Origin: Candidatus Latescibacterota bacterium
GTDB lineage: Bacteria; JAAXHH01; JABIQT01
Assembly (NCBI GenBank): GCA_018667995.1
Contig: JABIQT010000494.1
Location: 1 to 5,672 of the forward strand
Length of the DNA stretch: 5,672 nt
Reading direction: 5' to 3'
Below are positions 1 to 5,672 of the stretch, one piece after another; positions within the stretch are counted from its first letter, which is position 1, and each line of letters begins with the position of its first letter. The notes under the pieces were generated by a model. That model was not told the origin of the DNA and did no database searches. It saw only the letters and a program-made list of their open reading frames with translations. Both the position numbers and the translations under genes were made by a program.

Positions 1-2
1 CG

Positions 3-1838
3 CTGGATGCCAAGATGACTTATGCCGACGGCTCATCGACGACCACAGTACCTACCTACATCGATGTGGCTGGCAAACCGCAGGTCCTGGTGATCGGCCC
101 GGATTCAAAGAACCGAAGCTTCTTCGGGACCGTTTTACAGAACAGGAATTTCGAAATTCAGGAGAGATCTGATCTGCCCGCCTCACTGGAGGAACTGCTG
201 CAGTACGACTGCATCATACTAAATGACGTGGACCAGGATGCGCTACCAGATCAGAAAGTCCAAATCCTCCAGCGTTACACACAGGATTTCGGTGGTGGCC
301 TGGTCACCATTGGCGGCGGGTCTGAATCCAGCCTTGAGGCATTCGCCCAGACCAGCTTTGAGGACCTTCTGCCGGTGAAACTGGCGCGACGCCATACAAT
401 TAATAAGAAGCGTAAGGATTTTGTACTGATGCTCCTCATCGATCGATCCGGCAGCATGGAAGGTGAGAAAATGGAGATGGCCAAGGCATCAGCGATCAAT
501 GCGATTCAAGGACTGGAAGAAGGGGATTCGGTAGGTATTATCGCATTCGATGATAAGGCCCACTGGGTAGTCGATCTGACGGTGCTCGGCGCCGACAAGA
601 CGGGGGTGATCGACCAGGTTCGGACCCTCAGATCAGGAGGAGGCACCGATGCACGCACCGCCCTTGTCGAAGCCTACCGCGTTTTCTCGTCCAAACGCAT
701 CAATATTAGAAAACACATCATTCTGATGACCGATGGAATTACTACGCAACGCCAGCTTATGGAAATCACGCAACGTATTGCCGATCGAGAGATTACGATA
801 TCGACTATAGCCATTGGGCTGGACTCCAGTATTTCAGTCTTAGATGAAATGCGCACTATCGGATCCGGAGAATTCCATCTCATTACCGATTTCTCGGAAT
901 TGCCGAACATCGTCGTCGGCGACATGGATGAACAGGTGAAAGACGCTGATGACATCGACGAAAAGTTCACGCCGGAGATCTTTCATGACAGCCCCGTCAT
1001 CAGCGGTATCAAGCAGAATCAAATTCCATCGTTGAAAGGATATGTATCCTCGACGTTGAAGGTCTCTGCTAGCAAGCCACTCATGACAAATTTCAAGAAT
1101 ACGGAGGATCCGATTCTGGCGCATTGGTACTATGGGTTGGGCCGCAGCACGGCCATGCTCTCAGGTGTCAATAGTTCCTGGTCTGAAGACTGGATCCGGT
1201 GGCGTGAGTTCGGACGTCTTTGGGAACAGATCATAAGGTGGACAAAGAGGAGTAGGTCCCCGAATGATTATCTGTTCACCATTCGTCACGACGGAAACCG
1301 TCTACACGTCCGAGTCGAAGTCGATGGCCTGAATCAAGCGATACCCAGGGGCCTCACAGGGACGCTTCAGAGGCCAGGTCAAGGCGCCACCAGTGTGAAA
1401 CTTGAACGATCAGGAGGGAATGTGTTCGAGGGCGCATTTGCCGTATCTGACACAGGGCAAGCGCATCTGGCCCTATTGGAGGAGGGCAGCGCGAATAGGA
1501 CCATGTGGTTTGGATCGGTATATCTTCCGGGAGGACCGAAGCAGGCCGCATCGTCTACTGAACTTGACGGCCGTCCGCCCAACCACCGGCTCCTGCAAGA
1601 CATAGCATCAGCCACGGGAGGTCTCTTCGATCCGTCGGCGGATGACATCGTGAGAGCTCAGCAGGACCAGACTGTTTTGGTCAGTTTGAGAGATTACATA
1701 CTTGCTCTGGTCACGTTCCTCTTTCTGATCGACGTTGCGGTGAGACGACTGGATTTTCCCGTAACCAGCCTGTGGAAACGATTTCGTATGGCCAGCAAGG
1801 ACCTGGCTGGATCCTTTCGAAACAGGTATTTTCCGTAG
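3..1838 (+). CDS. Membrane-anchored VWA protein with glutamine-amidotransferase-like domain, 5' truncated
   Basis: The frame is open to the left edge (Leu-Asp-Ala-Lys precede the first Met at 15), so the start lies upstream; residue numbers here count from that Met. Residues 22-125 form a class-I amidotransferase-like fold, with YDCIILND near 64-71 and a Gly-rich GGGLVTIGGG at 93-102. It has no GxCxG nucleophile elbow and so is probably non-catalytic. Residues 135-300 are a VWA domain with a complete MIDAS metal site: DRSGS at 143-147, Thr211 in GGGT, and Asp240 in TDG. A conserved tail follows (DPILAHWYYGLGRS near 365-378, then SSWSEDW), then a TGG motif near 534-536. One C-terminal membrane helix lies at about 559-577, followed by a basic tail. 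By the positive-inside rule the tail is cytoplasmic and the VWA domain external. There is a single Cys (66). Known relatives are about 800-950 residues with N-terminal membrane helices and often sit near MoxR, DUF58 and BatA genes. The precise function is unknown. Confidence 0.88.
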   Translation: MDAKMTYADGSSTTTVPTYIDVAGKPQVLVIGPDSKNRSFFGTVLQNRNFEIQERSDLPASLEELLQYDCIILNDVDQDALPDQKVQILQRYTQDFGGGLVTIGGGSESSLEAFAQTSFEDLLPVKLARRHTINKKRKDFVLMLLIDRSGSMEGEKMEMAKASAINAIQGLEEGDSVGIIAFDDKAHWVVDLTVLGADKTGVIDQVRTLRSGGGTDARTALVEAYRVFSSKRINIRKHIILMTDGITTQRQLMEITQRIADREITISTIAIGLDSSISVLDEMRTIGSGEFHLITDFSELPNIVVGDMDEQVKDADDIDEKFTPEIFHDSPVISGIKQNQIPSLKGYVSSTLKVSASKPLMTNFKNTEDPILAHWYYGLGRSTAMLSGVNSSWSEDWIRWREFGRLWEQIIRWTKRSRSPNDYLFTIRHDGNRLHVRVEVDGLNQAIPRGLTGTLQRPGQGATSVKLERSGGNVFEGAFAVSDTGQAHLALLEEGSANRTMWFGSVYLPGGPKQAASSTELDGRPPNHRLLQDIASATGGLFDPSADDIVRAQQDQTVLVSLRDYILALVTFLFLIDVAVRRLDFPVTSLWKRFRMASKDLAGSFRNRYFP

Positions 1839-1849
1839 AAAATGTTATC

Positions 1850-1861
1850 GCCCGATTGGGC
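1850..1861. repeat. Short GC-rich inverted repeat after the VWA gene
   Basis: GCCC and GGGC flank a GATT loop, giving a four-pair hairpin 11 bases after the stop of the VWA gene. No run of T follows (the next bases are AGCGCTCATT), so it does not qualify as an intrinsic terminator. It could slow polymerase slightly or be chance. Confidence 0.3.
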
Positions 1862-1868
1862 AGCGCTC

Positions 1869-1907
1869 ATTATCTTATAGATGGTAATAAGATAATCATC
1901 TATAAGA
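1869..1907. promoter_or_regulatory. Two overlapping, mutually exclusive inverted repeats upstream of mscS
   Basis: Arm 1 (1869-1883) has two different partners. Its left part, ATTATCTTAT (1869-1878), is perfectly complementary to ATAAGATAAT (1887-1896): a 10-bp stem with an 8-base loop. Its right part, TCTTATAGATG (1873-1883), is perfectly complementary to CATCTATAAGA (1897-1907). That is an 11-bp stem, which grows to 13 pairs in RNA with one G-U. Both stems use bases 1873-1878, so only one can form at a time. The element is AT-rich and ends 30 bases before the mscS start codon. It could be an operator for a dimeric repressor, a leader-RNA switch or a protein-binding processing site. GATAAT (1891-1896) resembles a -10 box, but I find no convincing -35 box at the right distance. 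No T-run follows, so a classical terminator is unlikely. Confidence 0.5.
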
Positions 1908-1936
1908 ACCTCAATTTCTAACCTGCTGGAGGCAAA

Positions 1937-2749
1937 ATGGAAGACCTTATCCCTAATGCTAAAGAGTTGGTAGGCACCTTCGGTATCACGATCGTTGTTT
2001 CGATCGTGATACTGATTGTCGGCCGGATCATGGCGGGTATCCTCTCAAGTATCGTCAAGCGGATGTTGACTCGGAGTAAGGTTGAAGAGACGCTTGTCAA
2101 ATTCGCCGGAAACCTCACCTATTATTTCCTAATTGCGTTTGTGGTTCTTGCGGCCATTGCGAACCTGGGTGTCCAGACCACTTCATTTATCGCTGTTCTC
2201 GGCGCGGCAGGCCTGGCCATCGGCCTCGCACTGCAAGGATCGTTGTCGAATTTTGCCTCGGGTGTACTTCTTATCATGTTTCGCCCTTTCAAGGTGGGCG
2301 ACTATGTGGAGGCAGCTGGAACAGCAGGTGTAATCGAAGATCTTCAGATCTTTACGACAACACTGAAGACCCCAGACAACAAGAAGGTCATCATACCCAA
2401 TTCAAACATCACGGGTGGAACGATTACGAATTATTCAGCCAATGAGACACGACGGGTCGATCTGACGGCGGGTATCGGGTACGGCGATGATATCGACAAG
2501 GCCAAAGCGGCTCTGAACGAGGTCCTGGCCAGCGATGAGCGTATCTTGAAGGATCCGGAATGGACAGTTGCGGTCGTGGAAATGGGTGACAGTAGCGTGA
2601 ATTTCGTAGTTCGCCCCTGGGTCAAGACGGCGGATTACTGGGGCGTCTATTTTGACATTACCGAGGCGATTAAGAAACGATTTGACGCCGACGGCATCTC
2701 GATCCCGTTTCCACAGCGCGATGTGCACGTTTACGAGCACAAAGATTGA
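1937..2749 (+). CDS. mscS: Small-conductance mechanosensitive channel, MscS family
   Basis: This is an inner-membrane channel that opens under membrane tension to release solutes during hypo-osmotic shock. It has 270 residues, close to the 286 of E. coli MscS, so it is the compact three-helix form. TM1 is at about 13-38, TM2 at about 60-78, and the pore helix TM3 at about 84-113. TM3 carries the Gly/Ala packing pattern (GAAGLAIGLALQGSLSNFASG) that is diagnostic of the family. The beta domain begins at FRPFKVGDYV (115-124), with the IIPNS signature at 152-156. The alpha/beta cytoplasmic vestibule runs from about 170 to 255, and the protein ends in the typical GISIPFPQRDVHV strand (253-265). 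There is no cysteine, as in E. coli MscS. The ATG is preceded by GGAGG (1928-1932) with four bases between. An unusual inverted-repeat element lies just upstream. The next gene starts 12 bases after the stop, so the two are probably co-transcribed. Confidence 0.95.
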   Translation: MEDLIPNAKELVGTFGITIVVSIVILIVGRIMAGILSSIVKRMLTRSKVEETLVKFAGNLTYYFLIAFVVLAAIANLGVQTTSFIAVLGAAGLAIGLALQGSLSNFASGVLLIMFRPFKVGDYVEAAGTAGVIEDLQIFTTTLKTPDNKKVIIPNSNITGGTITNYSANETRRVDLTAGIGYGDDIDKAKAALNEVLASDERILKDPEWTVAVVEMGDSSVNFVVRPWVKTADYWGVYFDITEAIKKRFDADGISIPFPQRDVHVYEHKD

Positions 2750-2761
2750 GCATCTTTCCTC

Positions 2762-4012
2762 ATGAACGTTAAATCGCTACGACGCGCGTTGTGGTTCCGA
2801 CTCACCAAAACAAACCTGCCAGACTGGACCCAGCCGCAAGACGTAGACGATTACCTGGAGGATTACGGCAACGGTCTGAGTATTGTCCTGGAAATGGTGG
2901 ATACGGAGTTTCAGGTGGGAAGACTCCGCGAGCTGGTGCCCATATTTTCAGGACCATCCCTTGGGGTGGATCTGCTCGAACAGAAGAGCGGCACCACCAA
3001 TCGCGATGATCTCGTTTCTTTAGTCAGAACACAGCGGGCAACGCGCAGTGAGGGCGCCTGGGCTGGATTCTGCTCCATAGCGGCAATTCAGCCGGAGCTG
3101 TCCAGACGGATTCTGCAACGCGTTCATAGAATCGCTGTTCGCACGGCCCCCGTGGCCCCGGGGGGATCGGATGGGGTCCTAATGATAGGTCCGGCATCCG
3201 TTCAGGCACTGGTGCTACTCAACAATATGATGTGCCTCCATCGATCCCTGGAGGCATTGCCCAGTAATCTGTCGAGGCATCTTCGCCTGCTTGTGCAAGG
3301 TCCTATTAGAGTCAAGCAAACAATCGCAAAGGAGATCGAAGCCGGCCTGAAGGCACTCGCGCGACTCCGTGGCAATTACACGCCTGGCGACTTGGTCTTC
3401 TTCGATAGTCTGACACCGATAGCGAGGAGACTGGGAACGTTGAAAGGCCTGGGCTCCTACCTCGATAGCTTGATGGTCTTGAGCCCGCTCTCTTTGGTAA
3501 AGAACCTGAACGATGAAACCGCGTGGGAACACGCTGGTCAGAAGCACCTCGCTGGCGTTGAACTCCTGTTAGATCACCGCTGTCCATTTCAATTCACCGG
3601 CCCCGTTGTACAGGGCTGGGTGGACTTGCTGATGAACTCACAAAGGGACGCCAAAACACGATCCTTTGACCGCATCGAACGTATCATCGATTATCTCACC
3701 TCAGAGCGAGGAACACCATACACGATGGCAATACCTGCCATTCAGACGGGCCGGTATTGTTTCCAGACATTCGTACGTGTGCTCTGCAGGAGCTGGCCAG
3801 ATGAGGCCCATCAACAGGCACTGTTTGAGGCTGATTCTGCAGAAGCCGTGGCGTGGTACGATGTACTCTCGCGGGTACAGCGTCACATTGACCGGGTCGA
3901 GAAAAAGGGGCTTGCGGCATCACCTTTTGTACCTCAAACAGAGCGACGGAATTTGGAGTACGCGATGGTGCTGGCCCAACGTCATATGGCGGGCTCCGCC
4001 GCCACAGGCTGA
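2762..4012 (+). CDS. Unrecognised 416-residue soluble protein
   Basis: I do not recognise this family. The protein has no signal peptide, membrane helix or nucleotide-binding motif that I can see. It looks largely alpha-helical, with many Leu/Arg-rich amphipathic stretches, for example 84-125 and 145-205. A Pro/Gly-rich stretch at 130-144 (APVAPGGSDG) may separate an N-terminal domain (1-128) from a larger C-terminal one (145-416). Five cysteines (104, 158, 274, 333, 342) are scattered with no zinc-site spacing. The N-terminus is basic and aromatic (KSLRRALWFRLTK). The ATG is the first possible start after an in-frame TGA at 2747-2749, which is the mscS stop. No Shine-Dalgarno motif precedes it, so translation may depend on ribosomes finishing mscS. 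It precedes the RavA-like ATPase by 176 bp and could be its substrate or adaptor (inference). The Arg/Leu pattern, coding length and absence of a good competing frame support a real gene. Confidence 0.85.
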   Translation: MNVKSLRRALWFRLTKTNLPDWTQPQDVDDYLEDYGNGLSIVLEMVDTEFQVGRLRELVPIFSGPSLGVDLLEQKSGTTNRDDLVSLVRTQRATRSEGAWAGFCSIAAIQPELSRRILQRVHRIAVRTAPVAPGGSDGVLMIGPASVQALVLLNNMMCLHRSLEALPSNLSRHLRLLVQGPIRVKQTIAKEIEAGLKALARLRGNYTPGDLVFFDSLTPIARRLGTLKGLGSYLDSLMVLSPLSLVKNLNDETAWEHAGQKHLAGVELLLDHRCPFQFTGPVVQGWVDLLMNSQRDAKTRSFDRIERIIDYLTSERGTPYTMAIPAIQTGRYCFQTFVRVLCRSWPDEAHQQALFEADSAEAVAWYDVLSRVQRHIDRVEKKGLAASPFVPQTERRNLEYAMVLAQRHMAGSAATG

Positions 4013-4188
4013 CCGCTGCAAACCCCGTTAGCGTGTCACACAATCTTGGGTACCCCGCCGACCAGGCAACAGAAACTTCCGGAACCGTACTGGGTAGGTC
4101 TTCTGACGAAGAGATTTTCTCAAACAGCCATTTCCCTGCTCCTGAATAGTTAATCGCTGTTTCGCACCAGACCACTTGAGGAGAGCTG
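4013..4188 (+). other. Intergenic gap before the MoxR gene
   Basis: This 176-bp stretch has no credible gene. It contains two perfect 8-bp palindromes, GGGTACCC and TTCCGGAA, and a small GAGATTTTCTC hairpin. No terminator with a T-run follows the upstream stop. An AT-rich patch at GAATAGTTAAT (about 4144-4154) could serve as a -10 region, but I find no good -35 partner, so I do not call a promoter. The length suggests that the ATPase gene may have its own transcription start. Confidence 0.5.
4179..4183 (+). promoter_or_regulatory. Ribosome binding site fixing a TTG start
   Basis: AGGAG inside GAGGAGAG (4178-4185) lies five bases before the TTG at 4189. An in-frame TGA at 4177-4179 rules out any start further upstream. 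The only competitor is the CTG at 4186, which would sit too close to the binding site. Together these fix TTG as the start of the ATPase gene. Confidence 0.8.
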
Positions 4189-5157
4189 TTGACTATTTCA
4201 CCCGAAGTATCCAAAGCCACAGAACGCCTCAAGTCCCTTCGCGACTATCTCAAAAATGATGTATTCGTGGGCAAGGATGAAGTCATTGATCTACTGATTG
4301 TCTGCCTCGTGGCCAGAGAACCCATGCTGCTGGTCGGTCCACCCGGAACGGCAAAGAGCGATATTATTGTGGCACTGTGTCAGGGATTGGGATTGCGGAG
4401 TCAGGCGGACGCTGGCGACACTGCATCCCGTGATTATTTCGAGTACTTGTTGACCCAATATACGGAGCCGAACGAGATATTCGGGCCAGTCGACATCAAA
4501 GCTTTACAGGACGAGGGCAACTTCCGCCGCAAGGGTCACGGTATGCTTCAGGATGTCTTCATAGCCTTCCTCGATGAGGTATTTAAAGCCAATAGCGCCA
4601 TTCTCAACGCCCTGCTTACCATCATGAATGAGAGACGCTACTATGAATCCGGCCGTTACATGCCCATAAAGTTAATCACACTGTTTGGCGCCACAAATCG
4701 TATACCAGCATCATCTGATCTGGATGCGCTGTACGATAGATTCACGCTCCGTGTTGAGAGCCGTAATGTGGCGGGGGATCTGCAAAACCAATTGATCGAG
4801 CGGGCCTGGAATCTCGAAATCAAGAAATCGAAAGACATGCATTATCTGGAGCCTCAGGCCAGCCTCAGTGACATACAATGTGTGAACAAAGCGCTCCTGG
4901 AGACATTTGACACCGATGCCATCAAAAGACTCTCTTTTCTTGACGTGTTCCTGAGAAAAATCCGGGCCATTCGCGATGACCAGATCTGCCGGATCAATGA
5001 CCGAAAAATGATTAAAATCGTCAAACTCATGATGGCGAATGCACTGCTGGAGGGTCGTGAACCCAGCCATGAAGATATGTATCTGCTCGATTATATCTGG
5101 GATGATCCGGAGAATATGAACCAGCGCGAGCGACTTCATGAGATCGCCTACAGGTAA
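4189..5157 (+). CDS. MoxR-family AAA+ ATPase, RavA-like
   Basis: This is a cytoplasmic ATP-driven chaperone-type ATPase of 322 residues. Walker A is GPPGTAKS (50-57), Walker B is FIAFLDE with Asp129-Glu130, sensor 1 is Asn170 in GATN, and the likely arginine finger is Arg184 in LYDRF. The lid carries INDRK (269-273), where Arg272 is the probable sensor 2. The stretches EIFGPVDIKALQDEG (96-110) and LDEVFKANSAILNALL (128-143), and the lid ending ALLEGREPSHEDMYLLDYIWDD, match the RavA subfamily rather than classic MoxR. It stops soon after the lid. E. coli RavA is about 498 residues with a C-terminal LARA domain, which is absent here. RavA is known to form hexamers and to work with the VWA protein ViaA. 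The start codon is TTG, with a strong Shine-Dalgarno site. The next gene begins five bases after the stop, so the two are almost certainly one transcript and probably act together. No VWA domain is seen in the visible part of that neighbour. Confidence 0.93.
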   Translation: MTISPEVSKATERLKSLRDYLKNDVFVGKDEVIDLLIVCLVAREPMLLVGPPGTAKSDIIVALCQGLGLRSQADAGDTASRDYFEYLLTQYTEPNEIFGPVDIKALQDEGNFRRKGHGMLQDVFIAFLDEVFKANSAILNALLTIMNERRYYESGRYMPIKLITLFGATNRIPASSDLDALYDRFTLRVESRNVAGDLQNQLIERAWNLEIKKSKDMHYLEPQASLSDIQCVNKALLETFDTDAIKRLSFLDVFLRKIRAIRDDQICRINDRKMIKIVKLMMANALLEGREPSHEDMYLLDYIWDDPENMNQRERLHEIAYR

Positions 5158-5162
5158 CTCGC

Positions 5163-5672
5163 ATGCCAGATCTTTTCATCAAGTCGCCCGAATCTTTGGA
5201 GGCTCTGATCCGGGAGAGCATGTCCTACAGCTGCCTTAGTTCAGAGACCCGGCAGCAATGGATCCAGCATGGGCTGTTGGAATGGTACCTTCCACTAGCC
5301 CGTGACGGCTACAGCGCTATTCCCTCTTTCGTCATTCTAGATATTGGTACGCGCATCGTACACCAGGGGCAGACCGTCAGACGGGCGCCGGGTAATGCCC
5401 CCGATGGGGCGCGTTATCATCGGTACGCACAGGCACTGGACACACTTTTCCGTGACACTACTAACAGAGACATCCTTGCCGATCTCTCTTTACACGGGAA
5501 CGATGTTGGAATTGTCCACTTTCTGCAACATGTGCTGAAACCGCCGCTTTCAAAGATGGAGACATTAGTCGCCATCGACGAACCGGTCTTCTCAGCGATC
5601 TACCGGGCTACAGCAGCAATGGGGATCCCATCCGTAGTCATCACCTATGGGCACCTTTTCGAGGATTTCATA
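5163..5672 (+). CDS. Unrecognised protein downstream of MoxR, 3' truncated
   Basis: The frame is open from the ATG to the right edge; 170 residues are visible with no stop. The ATG is the first start after an in-frame TGA at 5139-5141. A weak AGG (5152-5154) sits eight bases ahead of it, overlapping the last sense codon of the ATPase gene, which suggests translational coupling. Met20 (5220) is a possible later start. I do not recognise the family. The N-terminal part (1-50) looks helical. Three hydrophobic strands stand out: SFVILDI (55-61), TLVAIDE (134-140) and PSVVIT (156-161). Two of them end in an acidic residue (Asp60, Asp139), and a helix separates the last two. This alternation suggests an alpha/beta, Rossmann-like or PIN/NYN-like fold, but that is only inference. 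No VWA MIDAS motif (DxSxS) appears in the visible part, though one could lie beyond the edge. Position and spacing make it a likely partner or substrate of the ATPase. Confidence 0.85.
   Translation, partial: MPDLFIKSPESLEALIRESMSYSCLSSETRQQWIQHGLLEWYLPLARDGYSAIPSFVILDIGTRIVHQGQTVRRAPGNAPDGARYHRYAQALDTLFRDTTNRDILADLSLHGNDVGIVHFLQHVLKPPLSKMETLVAIDEPVFSAIYRATAAMGIPSVVITYGHLFEDFI

Noticed and set aside
15-17. ATG at 15 as the true start of the VWA gene
   Set aside because: The frame is open upstream to the window edge, no ribosome site is visible, and the family carries N-terminal membrane helices that are missing here.
78-389. Active glutamine amidotransferase in the VWA protein
   Set aside because: The fold signature is present, but the only cysteine (66) sits in a strand rather than in a GxCxG nucleophile elbow, so catalysis is unlikely.
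1850-1907. Intrinsic terminator between the VWA gene and mscS
   Set aside because: Neither the GC hairpin nor the AT-rich inverted repeats is followed by a T-run.
2435-2740. 101-residue reading frame on the minus strand
   Set aside because: It lies wholly inside the mscS coding region, whose family assignment is secure, so it is a shadow frame.
1937-4012. Readthrough fusion of mscS and the next gene, which share a frame
   Set aside because: The mscS protein ends exactly where the family normally ends, and no readthrough signal is evident around the TGA.
4186-4188. CTG as start of the ATPase gene
   Set aside because: It would leave only two bases after the AGGAG site, whereas TTG at 4189 has a normal five-base spacing.
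3696-4232. 178-residue reading frame on the minus strand spanning the 176-bp gap
   Set aside because: It overlaps the ends of two well-supported + strand genes, its composition is Ser/Pro/Arg-rich as expected of an antisense shadow, and it shows no recognisable domain.
5163-5672. ViaA-like VWA protein
   Set aside because: The visible 170 residues do not resemble the ViaA N-terminus as I recall it and contain no DxSxS motif. A VWA domain beyond the edge cannot be excluded.

Overview
The window comes from a bacterial genome of roughly balanced base composition. It carries five tightly packed genes, all on the + strand. The visible features are a membrane-anchored VWA protein, a Cys-free MscS channel, a MoxR ATPase, Shine-Dalgarno leaders and a TTG start. 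These fit a bacterium, probably with a two-membrane envelope, but they do not allow a phylum to be named. I see no tRNA, rRNA, CRISPR array, insertion sequence, integrase or phage gene.

Layout. (1) Positions 3-1838 hold the 3' part of a large gene for a membrane-anchored VWA protein; its N-terminus lies upstream of the window. (2) A 98-bp AT-rich gap at 1839-1936 contains two overlapping inverted repeats that share one arm, so only one can form at a time. (3) Positions 1937-2749 encode a complete small-conductance mechanosensitive channel of the MscS family. (4) Twelve bases later, 2762-4012 encodes a 416-residue soluble protein that I do not recognise. (5) A 176-bp gap at 4013-4188 ends in a strong ribosome binding site. 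(6) Positions 4189-5157 encode a MoxR-type AAA+ ATPase closest in motifs to RavA, starting at TTG. (7) Five bases later, at 5163, a second unrecognised protein begins and runs off the end of the window with 170 residues visible.

How the genes may work together (inference). MoxR ATPases usually act as chaperones with a VWA partner. The VWA protein in this window has its VWA domain predicted outside the cytoplasm, and two genes lie between it and the ATPase. The more likely direct partners of the ATPase are therefore the unrecognised proteins on either side of it, or a VWA protein beyond the right edge. The arrangement unknown / RavA-like MoxR / unknown is the best candidate for an undescribed system here. 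The MscS channel and the membrane VWA protein give the left half an envelope or osmotic-stress flavour, but no shared regulation can be shown from this sequence alone.
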